A stretch of 64,000 nt of DNA from Tetrahymena thermophila SB210 (lineage: Eukaryota; Ciliophora; Oligohymenophorea; Hymenostomatida; Tetrahymenidae). The DNA lies in NCBI RefSeq assembly GCF_000189635.1, contig NW_002476163.1:124001-188000 (forward strand), read 5' to 3'. The translations under genes were made by a program, and so were the position numbers. The notes under the pieces were generated by a model that saw nothing but the letters and a program-made list of their open reading frames with translations, did no database searches and was not told the DNA's origin. Below, piece after piece: positions 40,244-51,659 of this stretch. The first letter of the stretch is position 1; the number at the start of each line of letters is the position of its first letter.

Positions 40244-42780
40244 AGCATTTATTTTTTTCTTAAAACATTAAAGTAAACCAAAATTTATTTATAAAATTAT
40301 AAAAAGATAGTAATATGCTGCTAGAGAAGCTAAGATACAACTTAATATTTTGAAAAGGCGACTCAACTAGCTGAAAAATACCCAGAAATTAAAGAAAAAT
40401 TACTTATTTTAAAGGTTTCAAATAAAAGAAATCTTTGCATTGAACCAACTAGAGAGGATAAATATGATGAGGAAATATTTTGTAAATATAAAAGAAAAGT
40501 TGATACAAATAAATGTAAATTTTACGAAGAATTCAGAAATATTGTTAAAGTAAAAAAATATATTAATAATGAACCTAACATCTTGTTAAATCCTATCTTT
40601 TTTTGTATAAATAAGAGCGAACTTAGCAATCGAAAGGGTATATACGATTAAAATAAATTAGTATAAGAGGGTAAAATGAAAGGATTTTGTTCTTATTTTG
40701 CCTAAAATGAACTTATTAAAGATGCAGACATTATAATATGCGAACATAAGAATATATTTAAAGATGAAGACAAACAATAAGATATATATTAATTTATTCC
40801 TATGCAACAAAACAAAGAAAATAAAGGCACATTTCTATTTGTTGACTAGTCTTAATACCTTTATGAAGATATCTAAACCTACAATACGTAACTTTTAAAA
40901 ATATATTTTATGGAATTCATTTTCATTCTATTAATAAATAAAATTAGATTTAACATCGAGCAGCAGGTCATCCATTAAGCTGTAAATAAATGCAGGTAGC
41001 TAAAATAGGTTATTTATGAGCAAGTAGAGTTAGTAAAAAAAAACGAATTAGTAAAAAACAACAAAGTCACAGACTTTTTTAAAAAGGATTACAATGACTT
41101 AATGTCTAAATTAGAAAAATAAATGTTAAAAGCAGTAAATGACCAAGAAGTAAGGAACAATTTAAATAATTTTTTTATTTAGTAATTGATTTTTAAACTA
41201 ATAAGAATGGCGCTCAAGAAAAGCCTCAATAATTTCCTGCATACGTAAAGCATCCGATATTATTGGTAGAATTTTTGCAAAATGTTTCTCTTGAGTTAAA
41301 TTAATGGTTTGAAAATCATTTCAATAAGAAAAAGTAGTATAATTGTAAAATTTAGCTTTTTAAAATAATAATTTGATATTTTTTAGAAATGATTTAGATA
41401 GATAAAATAATTTTAATAATGCTCACCATGCAAGTGCTCCAATCTTGGTAAATGAAAAAATACCCAAAGAAGATTTGCAAAATTTGAAAAACTTATATCC
41501 GATGAAAATTAAATTAAGGTATTTTATTAATTTATTTTATTATTTCATTTAATATAAAATGAATAAAATAATTAATTAGACTTGTAATTGATGAATTACT
41601 TTCATATATGTTCAAATACATATACCCAGAAAACAGCTAAGAGAAGGATGATACATTTTAAAGTCTTTATATAATAGGTGACTTCTTGTATTTCTTTAAT
41701 TTGTATTACTAGTCAAATGACTATCCTTTAAGAGTCTTCTTCTAAGATCATCCTGAATACTTAAAGGAAGCTATTTACTATCCTATTCTAACTTGCACCC
41801 CTTCTCAAATAAAAAATTTTTCAAAGCGTATTTTTGACACCTCCTCTAATTACATATTGACTTCAGACTGCATTTTATAAAAAAATTAAATGCGTACAAC
41901 AACAGTATTAGGTTTGCAAAAACTAGCAAATCTAAGATAGAATTTCTTTCCAAGATTTGATTTAGAGGATAGAGTTAAATTCAACTGTAAACCTATGTTT
42001 TTTACAAAATGGAATGACTAATCAACATTCTAATCACAAAAAATTGAACACTCTCCTCTACAATTAAGAAACTATGTAAATATAATAAATAGAGTATCTG
42101 AATTTACTCCTGATGGTATTGTAGTATATCTACCAAACATAGCAGTATTTTTCAGATTTATTAAAGAAAAAGTTGATGATATACTTTCAAAGAGACCTGT
42201 TTACTTTGAATCTCCTTTTTCACCTGAAAAAACTAAGGAAGTAAATTCAAATTTAACTTAAAATAAGCTAAACATATTTATAAAAAAAAGGCATTTAATT
42301 ATTATAAAACAAATTGTGATAACGGATAAGGTTCTTTCTTTTTTTGTGTTGCAAACGGATGGGCTAGCAGGCATCTTGAATTCTAAGATCACTGTGCTAG
42401 AGCTGTTTTAATCCTTGGTTATCCAAAAAGACAAGAATTCTATTAATATATTTCTCATGATAAAAAAATCTATGGTTTAGAAGAAGAAGATTTTTACACC
42501 TTGGATTCTATGACAAAAGTAACTTAATGTATAAAGAGTGTATATACTCACACAACAGATTACTGCACTATAATCCTCGCTGATACAGTAAACTTTTCTT
42601 TCTTTTTTTAAATGATAATAACTTTTGATAACTTAAATAAATTAGAAATTAAGAGCAGACTCTGATTATCTTCCAGCATGGGCAAACTAAAATTTAAAAG
42701 GTTAAGATGAACTTACGGTTGATGATCTCTTTTAAGAAATCCTCTTAAACCAAAGAGCCATGGGGAAATTATATGGCTGA
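40244..42780 (+). CDS. Divergent RAD3/RTEL1/FANCJ-like helicase homologue with eroded ATPase motifs (5' end unresolved)
   Basis: Multi-exon gene homologous to Fe-S XPD-family DNA helicases. All four Fe-S cysteines are in place: NLCIEP, IFCKYK, NKCKFYEE and GFCSYFAQ (about 40430-40700). Motif Ia is recognisable as KIVICCQRSQ (about 40304-40333). The DEAH box position reads FLFVDQSQYLYED (about 40831-40870), so the catalytic DE and H are gone. Motif V is NGWASRHLEF and motif VI is TQCIKSVYTHTTDYC (about 42522-42566), lacking the usual QxxGRxxR arginines. No Walker A is visible upstream. Family-typical regions otherwise continue (VSEFTPDGIVVYLPNIAVFF; CDNGQGSFFFCVANG) to TGA 42778-42780. Introns restore frame, for example one ending at AG 42653 or nearby. 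Exon phases are kept, so it is probably expressed but without ATPase activity. An N-terminal exon outside the visible region cannot be excluded. Confidence 0.72.
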
Positions 42781-43427
42781 TAATAAAGCGATAAAATATG
42801 AATTCTATTTCAATAATACTATTAAATATATTTTTAATTAAAACTATAAAATATCTTAATCAATAAAAACATTTTTTTCTATATAAATTTGTGAATAATT
42901 TTAAAGTTTGTAAAAAACCATATTCAAATATTCAAGTTCATTACATGCATTAATAATAAAAAAATTGAATAAAAATTTTATAAAAATGAATTATTTTGTT
43001 GAGACAAACAAAGAATCAATCATTTTATTGAAATATATTTTTTAATATTTTATATTTAAAGTTTACTTAAAAGAATTTCTGTATATTTTCTCTAAAAAAT
43101 CATATAAAAAAATGATTAAATATCTATTGTATTTTATTAGGTTTATAAATGTTACAAAAAATATACTTATTTATTTCAGTAATAAAGCCAGAACAAGCCA
43201 AACAAATACAAACCTATTTGATGATAATATAAAGTTTGAAATCAATCATTAAATCGCATTTGTAATTTTAAAAATCAAAAATAATAAATAACTTTTGATA
43301 AATAGAAAAAATTTCAATTAATATTTGATTCAACTATTATTTAAAATAAATAAATAATTAATTAAATTTTTAATCAAATTTAAAATATTTGTTCATTCAT
43401 TCATTCTTAAAAATATCTATCAAATAA
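42781..43427. other. Intergenic region
   Basis: About 650 bp between two plus-strand genes. A/T-rich with tcat/attc repeats near 43391-43406 just before the IFT27 start. No gene seen. Confidence 0.6.
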
Positions 43428-44213
43428 ATGAAGAAAATAAAAGCAAAAGTTTTAGTTGTAGGTTAGAATACATTCATTCATTCATTCAATAATCTTTCAA
43501 TAGTGAGATTTTTATTAAGAATCCATCTTTTTCTATAAAATTTAGGTGATGCTGCTTGTGGCAAAACAACTTTAATATAAATGTATACAACTAATGGTTA
43601 AACCTTCTTGAAAGATTATAATATGGTACATAAATATTTGCATTAAAATGATAAAGTTTACTTATATCAAATTAACTTAAATTATTTATTAAACAGACTT
43701 AAGCTGCAGAAGTTTCTTCCAAAATCATTCCTTTTCCTGAAAAAGATAAAGATGTAGAGCTTTTCTTTTTTGATATTAGTGGATAAGACTGCTACTAATC
43801 GATCACATCTGAGTTAGTAAAAATATTAAAAAGTTAGCAAAACAATATTTTAAAAACTCTTCTTTTTAATAGCTAGGACAAGCAGATCTTTTAGTTTTAG
43901 TTTATGATTGCACAAGCTAAGAAAGCTACAATAAACTTTAGACATGGTATGATAAAGTCAAACAAAAGAATTCTAAATCTCTTTAAGGTGATTAAATAAA
44001 TGAATATATTTTAGTTAGGTTATTGACAGTTATTAATATATAAAAGGTGTTTTAATTTCAACTAAAAACGATTTAAGTGGTGCTAGATAAGTAGATCCTC
44101 AACAAGCAAGAGACTTAGCAAAGAAACTTAATTTATAATTTTTTGAAGTTTCTTCAGCACGTAATACCAACATAGATCTACCTTTCTAAAACTTAGCAGA
44201 AAGACTTGTATGA
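43428..44213 (+). CDS. IFT27: IFT27 (RABL4) small GTPase of intraflagellar transport complex B
   Basis: Five phase-consistent exons (43428-43461, 43546-43625, 43697-43816, 43873-43987, 44047-44213) give 171 residues, close to the usual about 180. The order is: beta strand MKKIKAKVLVVG; P-loop GDAACGKT; IFT27-typical KIIPFPEKDKDVELFFFD; switch II DISGQD; ADLLVLVYDCTSQESY; base-recognition GVLISTKNDLSGARQVDPQQ; and FFEVSSARN. The segment between P-loop and switch II, with its xxVPVPxxxDxVELFIFD pattern, and the GxLxxxKxDLxxRRxVDxxxA stretch distinguish IFT27 from ordinary Rabs. There is no C-terminal prenylation cysteine; the protein ends AERLV, as expected for IFT27. The base motif reads TKND rather than NKxD. 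It pairs with IFT25 in cilia. Intron 1 contains a (CATT)n tract. Confidence 0.92.
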
Positions 44214-44476
44214 TAATGAAGTTAAATAAATAAATAACTAATTAATTAATTTTGATATAAATACATAATAAATGTTTTAAATAGTATTATTATTATTTTA
44301 ATATAGAAAAATAAATATAAAACTCTCAAAATATTTTAAATCAATTGTTGCATGTTTGTTTTTAATAGTTTTAAAGAATATAAAATAATCTGATAAATAA
44401 ATGATAACAGTTTAAATAATAATAATAACTTAGTTTTATCTTAAATATAAGCTTCATTTAAATATAAAAATACACT

Positions 44477-47400
44477 TCAATGATGTGTATGCTCTCTTCT
44501 TTATGAAGAGCCTATTCTTTATTAATTATTTTAAATTGATTTGTTTTTAGAAATTGCTCTAGATCTAGGCTTTAATCCTTCTAGCTAAGGAAGTATGTTT
44601 TAAATTTTACTTTGTTAATTTAAAAATGAAGCATTGTTCTGTGAGGTATTAGCATAGTTTGTTCTAAATTACTACTAATCATTGTTTGAAAGTTAAGAAT
44701 TTATATAAAATCTTCCATTATGGGAAAAGCTGCTTGTGCTATTTTAAGTAATTGCAGTTCTTACATTGTCCAAAGCAGAATTTTATGTGTTTATGGCACT
44801 ATTGTTAATTATTTTATTGCTAAAATTTGTTGGAGCTTGCTTATTACTTTCTTCATTGACTTATTCGTTATTTTAATTTGCTTAATCGGTTCTATTTAAT
44901 GATACGTCTAGCACATCATTTTATGAGGAGGATTCAATTTAAGAGAGTTCTTAAAAATCATTAACATTTTACTTCAGACCATATTATTAACGAGCTGCTT
45001 GCAATAAACGTGTTGCAACTTCTAAGACTTCCTCTCTTTTGTAGCTTCTGCCATCTATGTTAACTGTAGAAGGATTATAAGCTAAACAAGCCATTTTAAA
45101 AGCTTAATTTATTTGAGCAGATTAACCGCTACAGCTGATACAGTTTTGATCTAAAATTAAATTTGGGAAAGCTCCTTTTGATATGGTTTTTTATGCAACA
45201 TTTGAAGTAGTTCCAGGTGAAGAAGCCATTATTGCAGGATTTCTGAGAGTTTTTACCATTCTTATTTAAGTTAAAATTGAAAAAATATATTTAAATAATA
45301 GTTTGATAATTAAAGTTACTTTGGATCATCACTAAAGTTTGATCTAAAACCATATAGAGCTATGCTTTGCTTGTCGAGCTCATCTTAAAGAACAAGCGAG
45401 TTGCTTAAGGTATTGAAATGTATTAATTTATGAACTGTTTCACTTAAAATATTGAAAGTGTTAACTATTTTTTCCAGCTCATTCCAGATTCCTGTTATTT
45501 TTTTATCTAAGACCCCTGTTTCGAGCAAGACGTTGTTGTTTTACTGCTTAAGAACATTTATACCCTTCTCCATTTCTTCTTATATTTTAGATATATTAAT
45601 TTACATAATTTCTTCATTTTCTAGAAGTCCATTCTATAAATTTGTAGTTTTATTTTCAATTGCTTCTTTCATTCTTTATACTTCTAAGTCAATCATTAAT
45701 TTTAGTTATGCAAATTACCTATTGCTAATATCGTATTTCTACTACGAGTTTAAGCTATTAAGAGAAGACCTCTTTGAATGTTAAGTATTTACTTTATTTT
45801 AAGCTTAAATAGTTGTATTGTTATTATTATTATTACTGTTGTTTGTATTATTTACTGGAGTTATAACTTAATTTTAAGAAGCTATGTTATTGTTATTACT
45901 GCTACTTGCATTTCTATTACTACTACTACTATTATTTCTTTAAACACGTACTTCAATATTAACATTTTAAGGTTGGATAGTGTTATTTGAGAAAGGACTT
46001 AAAGATTTTTGTTCATAGTTAAAATTGTCTTCGTCAACAGAATCAATTCCATTACTATTTTATCTAAAGGTATCTACAAATCCAAAAGGGATAGAGATTT
46101 CATTTTAATTAGAAGGAAATGGATAAGGGTCATCAGTGTTGCCATTTTTTTATTACAAATATTTAGCATTTCTCTTGACTATTTTCTCTAAATAGTTAAT
46201 ACTTTCTTCAATTTTTTAGTTTAAATTAGGAATACCATCATCATTTAAAATCACTTAATTCATCGCTGCAAAAGCCTTTATTTTTTAAATAAAAGCCTAA
46301 AAAAAATAATAATAAATTTAATTATACTTTATCTTCATATTAAATAAGTTTCCTTTTAGAGCTCTTATCAAGTACACTGAAGAGAGTATCAGAAATTTAG
46401 CCTTGGACATACAAAGAACTGTATTTTTCAATATAATTTTCAACCATTTTAAACTTTTTTTTAAAAGAAATACTAAAAAATAAATGTGTGAACTCCTCAA
46501 AATAATTACTTTATTCATTAGTTCTTCAATTTTGTTAGTAAGTTTCTTGGCTGTATTTATATTGTTTTACATTATTGATATAGCTTTATTAGCTTATTCC
46601 ATACTCTGCTCAAAGTTTGAGTTTTTCTTTATTCAGTTAAAAGATAAAAATTAAAATAATTACAATCTTAAATATTTTTTTTATATTTTTAAAAACTAAG
46701 TTAAAATTTACTAAATTAATTTATGTTAATTTCTCAAAAATTTCATTAATTTTTGAATTGTGAATTTATATTTCTTGTGTGTTTTAGTTAGTTTAGTGAT
46801 CGATCTTCAAAATATGCTCCCAACTTTTAGAGAACTCTTGCTTAGTCCACTATGAGGAAGTAGTAATTTCTTTATTTAAAGAGCTGATAATATCCTGAGT
46901 GTTCTTTTTAAAGCTCTCAAAATATTCAATTAAACTATTCTTATCTTCTTAAAATTTATCTCTAGCTATAATGAAATATTAAAAAAGACATTACTAAAAG
47001 AAGGTAATTATTATTCATTCTTTTTAGTTCTAATATAAATATTTAGTTTATCAAATAAAATAAATATTTCATACATTTGTGAACTTCTCTCATTTCATCT
47101 TTTATGTGCTGAAAATCTTTTAGTAAATTCTATTCGAACTACAGTATCCTTTCTTATTATTAATTATGTTTATTATTGAGAATTTCTAAATTTGAGTTTG
47201 TGGTAGCTATTTTTTAATATATATTATCTATGACTTTAACACCATCATTATTGTAATGAATAATATCATGAAGACATTTTACTGAATCATTATTTTTGTC
47301 TATTTTATCATTTATATCATCAAGCATCTTTTTATCTATTGATATTTTTTTAATCGTTGGTTGTAGTAACTCATTCACAAATTTCCTTATTTTAGTTTCT

Positions 47401-47570
47401 ACCTCAAACCACTCGAATTCTCTAATTTTGAAACTCTAATTAAAATCTTTTAGATTTGCGTTGTTAGATATCGAATTTATAGTGTTAGCTTTTTAATATG
47501 ACTCTAAATCTGTGGAATTTCTAGAATTTCCGCCAGCAATTTCTCTGCTTCTTTCTGCATTAATGCTCAT
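44477..47570 (-). CDS. Coiled-coil protein with a C-terminal Cys motif region
   Basis: Start at 47570 (MSINAERSREIAGGNSRNST). The first two-thirds are mostly charged heptad-like helix, for example KKISIDKKMLDDINDKIDKN, LEILNNKHNQQQERILQFEQ, then across introns (for example about 46980-47090) IWNELEKIVNTFNILSETV and KEAIENKTTNLQNGLLENEE. A compact segment follows near 45040-45190: PNLILDQNCISCSGQSAQI then FKMACLAYNPSTVNIDGRSY and KREEVLEVATRLLQ. This looks like a small conserved domain. The tail is disordered Asn/Gln/Ser-rich, ending GSSQRREHTHH at TGA 44477-44479. Long coiled coils with a short conserved end are common in ciliary and basal-body proteins, and the gene is convergent with IFT27, but that is weak evidence and I assign no function. 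Several minus-strand introns (near 45270-45320, 46300-46660 and 46675-46790) are approximate. Confidence 0.75.
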
Positions 47571-48544
47571 TTTTACTTATTAAAGAAAGAAATACCTATT
47601 TTGGTTATTATTTATGCAAATCAACTATTGATCACAAAATATTTAATAATTTATTAAACAATTAAATTTTGATTGCCTTATTTTGAATGGTTCGTTAGAA
47701 ATGTATTACAAAAATCAATAAGCAAAGCATTTCTAAAATTAAATTTATACAATTTAATCAAATTAAAAATCTATTTTTTAATTTTAAGTATTTTAGTTTT
47801 TAAATGATATTTTAGCTTGAAATGCAATTTATTTTTCTTTATTACAGTTTTATTTAACTAAAAAAGATGTACACACATACGTAATCTTCAGTTTTTTAAC
47901 ATTTTTATTTTAACTATTTAATTAAATTTGTAAAGTATTATTTTAAGCTTAAGGTTCTTAAATTCTAATGGATTATAAAATCTAATCAAAAAAAGAATTC
48001 ATAAAATAAAATAAAAATTATAAAATGCATTTGAATATAATAATATTATAATCTACATTAAAATCTTTATAAGTTTAGCATTAATTTTTAACTGTTTAAT
48101 AAATTTAAAACTCAATTTCGAATAATAGAGTATATTTTAATAAGAAATTTCTTCAAAGATATTATATACAGGCAGCATTGAGAGTTGAAATAAACAAATA
48201 AGCCTATTTTAGAGTTTATATGAAATTTCTTTCATGCAAAAATTTGAGATGTTTTATCCAAAGGTTATAATCCATTTTGATAACTCTAAGTAAGTTAATT
48301 TTTAACTAAACTATTTAGAATAAGGAATGTCTATTAAATGATTTCAATAAGATTTTTAAATACTATATTTGATAAAATATTATTTTCATATTTGTAATAA
48401 TCAATATAAATTGAGTATTAGACAGGCTAGTATATAAATTAAAATAGAAAAACTATAAAAATTTTTAAAGTATTTAATCTATTTACAATTTATATAAATT
48501 AAATAGTAACTATACACTTATTTATGATAAATACATTTTTTTTT
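47571..48544. other. Intergenic region
   Basis: A/T-rich, between SRP19 (3' end) and the coiled-coil gene (5' end), both minus strand. No coding signal or repeat recognised. Confidence 0.55.
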
Positions 48545-49255
48545 TCATTTTTTTCCCTTTTTTGATTTACCCTTTTCTTATTTCTAAACAACAGGAACTT
48601 CTTTTTTTTCCTCTTCCATTTTTGAAATTTAATCTAATTTAAAAGGATGGGGCTTTCCATTTGGATTTTTAATTCTATCATCTAATTATTTAACATATTC
48701 GCATATCTTAGCATAAAGTACCTTTTCTATTTATATTTTTATAAATGAGTTTACAATTTTATTTGTGCAAAAGAATCTTTTGCTATTAAGCACAATTATA
48801 TTTATTTATAGTACTATATTATTTAATAAAATGATATACTTGAAGGTACTGATGGATTTACTAGCTTATTGCTATCATCAAAAAGCATTACTTTCACTCT
48901 TCCTTTAATCATTGTTTCTCTAGGATATGACTAAATAAAAATAAGATTAAGCGCTTGTTTAACTTTCTTTATTTATTTAAAAAGCTATTACCTTATGCAC
49001 TTCAACAACAACTGGTACCTTAACTTTTTCTAATGCCTTAGCCATTTCCATAATAGTGATATTAGGAACTCCTACTGCTTTAGATACACGACGTCCTTAT
49101 ATTAATTGATATTGATGTTTAGTTAAATGCTCAAAATAAAAAAATTTTGATTAATATATTCTACCTTCTTGTTATGAAAGAGTAGAGTCGAGATAATGAG
49201 GATAAACTGTCTTCCAGGTTTTAGCCTTGATTATCATGTCTTCTTATTTCATCAT
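48545..49255 (-). CDS. SRP19: Signal recognition particle subunit SRP19
   Basis: Binds the tips of SRP RNA helices 6 and 8 and allows SRP54 to join the particle. Start at 49255 (MMKQEDMIIKAKTWKTVYPH). The N-terminal pattern W..VYPHYLDSTLSQQEGRRV, then SKAVGVPNITIMEMAKALE, matches SRP19 (IYPAYLNxxKTxxEGRRIxxxxAVxNPxxxEI). An intron at 49096-49164 splits the glycine of EGRR in phase 1 and restores that match. Next come VPVVVEVHK, then across an intron the basic SYPRETMIKGRVKVMLFD (pattern YPRxxxxxGRVRVxL), and further on YAKICEYVKQLDDRIKNPNG. The C-terminus is a Lys-rich tail (QKQEKGKSKKGKK) as in other SRP19 proteins, ending at TGA 48545-48547. Introns also lie near 48740-48840 and 48930-48990. 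Typical length for the family. Confidence 0.9.
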
Positions 49256-49760
49256 TTTTTAAAGCTATATTTATTATTTTACTTGTTTATTAATGTATTT
49301 TTAAATGAAGCTTAATTTTTTGAAGAAAGATATTGATTATTTCTATTCAATGCATTAATAAACTTTTCTCAATAGTTAAATTACGTTTAAGGAATATTAT
49401 TAATCTGACTTATATCTCCTTAAAGAATTTTAATTAATTTCTACACGTATTTACTTTCTTTTCATACAACTTCAATCAAATCAGTGAAGTGAATACAATA
49501 ACATATTCATTTTAAAAAAACATTTACATCTTAATTTAGCTTTAAAAAGGTTTTATCTAAATTACTGTTTCAAGACATAAAATAAATAAATTGATTACAT
49601 ATTATAATATAAGTTATGTTTTTATAATTTAAATTAATTTGTGTAAGAATATTTTTTTATCATTATAAGTATTTATATGAATTCATTTTTGTTAATTTAT
49701 TTCATTAATAGTAGTGCAACTATCATTTATTTCATTCATTAATAGGCTCATTTCATACTT
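49256..49760. other. Intergenic region
   Basis: About 500 bp between NAP (3' end) and SRP19 (5' end), both minus strand. A/T-rich with ttcatt repeats near 49700-49750. No gene seen. Confidence 0.55.
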
Positions 49761-50917
49761 TCATTATTATTTACATTGATTATCTTCTAAATATTACTCA
49801 TCAGCTAATTCTTCATCGGCTTCTTCTTGTTATTGTTGAACAAATTTCGATTTAATCTTTTTCTTTTCTTAATATTATTCCATAAGTTGTTTTTCAAGCA
49901 TTTCCTATTTTAAATTCGGAGTCCTTGCATTTAAATAATATTCTAAAGAGTAAGGTATTAGCTCATCCTTAAAAATTAGAGCTATTTCATAACTTCTCCC
50001 AAGTTTTGTGCAAAGATCATGAGCATCAGATATCTTTATTTATTTCAAATTATATTAGAATGTTTTTAGGGGCAAACATAAAATTTACCTTATTGAGACC
50101 CTCTTCTAAATTGACGTTTTAAAATAGTTAAAGAAATATTCCTGTTGTAGCTGTTTCTTTATTGCCTGTTTTGATTTTGAATTCAGCATTTGACTCTTAT
50201 CTGTAAGCATTTACTGAATCAATCAGATAAAAAGTCACTTAAACAAATGAATTTGTAAAATATTTCTAATCTTAAGAGAATTAAAATGATAAAGTAAACG
50301 ATTTAGTTGTTTTAGTTTCTTCTCTTGAAATTTCTATCTTTTAAAATTAAATCATATTAAAAAAATATAAAATATGATTAATTTATATAAATTTTGATGG
50401 GTTTATTATGTAAAAGTTACAGTTTCTAAGCATTGTGCTATATCTTAATCTTTTTTAGTAAATTAATGCTATAAAATTGTGCAGTTTTGTATGCAACTAG
50501 ACCAATATTTTTATATTTTTGGGTAAGCAAGTGGCTCTAAATAATTAGGATCTCCAGGCATTGTAAAATGATCAGAAATATCAGAGAAATCATTCAAAAT
50601 AATAGTTCCTTCTTCTTTTATTAAAGACTGTTTAAAATTTATTTTAAATATAAACTAATGTCATATTTATATAATAGGTTTACATTCATCTATTTAATTA
50701 TTTCATATGTCTTCTTTTCATAATTCCTTTTCAACTTTAAAAGCTCATTATGTAAATCTTTATCAAGATTTTATTTCTATTTATGATGATATAACATAGC
50801 GCATAACTTAATTCTAAATTTAGGTTCGAAATGCAATATTTTTTCAGACATTTTATTGCTTAAATCTTTGTGAAAAGAAATGTAATCTTCCTCAACTATA
50901 TTCTTTTTACTTCTCAT
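49761..50917 (-). CDS. Nucleosome assembly protein (NAP/SET family) histone chaperone
   Basis: Histone chaperone of the NAP1/SET family. Start at 50917 (MRSKKNIVEEDYISFHKDLS). The long dimerisation helix with KFRIKLCAMLYHHKQKQ and ELLKLKRNYEKKTYEIIKQM corresponds to the NAP1 region where a helix ends in E.KYE..Y..I. After an intron comes ILNDFSDISDHFTMPGDPNY. The earmuff-fold beta region reads TKSFTLSFQFSQDQKYFTN (NAP1 pattern FxLxFxFxxNxYFxN), then KIKTGNKETATTGIFLQLFQ in place of the SFFNFF motif. It continues ISDAHDLCTKLGRSYEIAL and KDELIPYSLEYYLNA (pattern ..EIxxxIRDxIIPxAxxYY). An acidic tail (EEADEELADEQYLED) ends at TGA 49761-49763. About three introns, near 50065-50090, 50350-50520 and 50640-50690. 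Divergent from canonical NAP1; a SET or testis-type branch is possible. Confidence 0.82.
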
Positions 50918-51659
50918 TGTAATAAGTGGACAACTAATCTTAATAATTTCTTATCAAAATATACAAAATTTTTTAATTCTAAAGAAAACATCAAAAATTA
51001 AAAGATTTGTATGAACTATAAAAATATTTTGAAAATTTAATAGTTTATTTTTAATAAATTAAATAATGTTAAATAAATATTAATAAATATACTTTAAACG
51101 TTCAAATATTAAGGCACGCCTCTACTCTGTTTAAAGCCCTTTATAAGGGTCTTAATTTAAGAATTTTCAAAAAGAAAAATTTTGATTATTAGCAATAAGG
51201 TTTGTAGAAGATTGCGATATTTTTATATAATATATTGATAAATTTAAATGAAAATTTACTATGAAATATACAGATTACTAGCTAAAGAAATACAAATAAT
51301 TATCTTTATTTTATATAAAAATTAAAATTTCTAAATTTTAATTAATAAATAAAATGATAAAAAATTAAAAATAAAACTGAAATAAATAAATATAAACTTA
51401 TGTTACTTTATATATTTTGCTTAAATATTAAACATAAAAGACAAATTAAAATATTTGAACAAGACCTTAAAAAAAAACTTTTTAATTGGGTTTTAAGCTC
51501 AGAAAATAATTTAAATTTACTTTTACACAAGTAATACAAAAATTAAAAATAAAAGAATATATTTTTCTATTCATAATTTGTAATTTATTTTTGTTAGAAT
51601 ATTTTCAATTCAACACTTTTAATTAATAAAAGACTGCTATTTGAAAATTGTATTTTCTT
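50918..51659. other. Intergenic region
   Basis: A/T-rich interval between the 3' end of the first tandem membrane-protein gene and the NAP start. No gene recognised. Confidence 0.5.

Noticed and set aside
45452-46191. Plus-strand hydrophobic open frames
   Set aside because: Antisense shadows of the coiled-coil gene; the minus strand reads as continuous charged helix.
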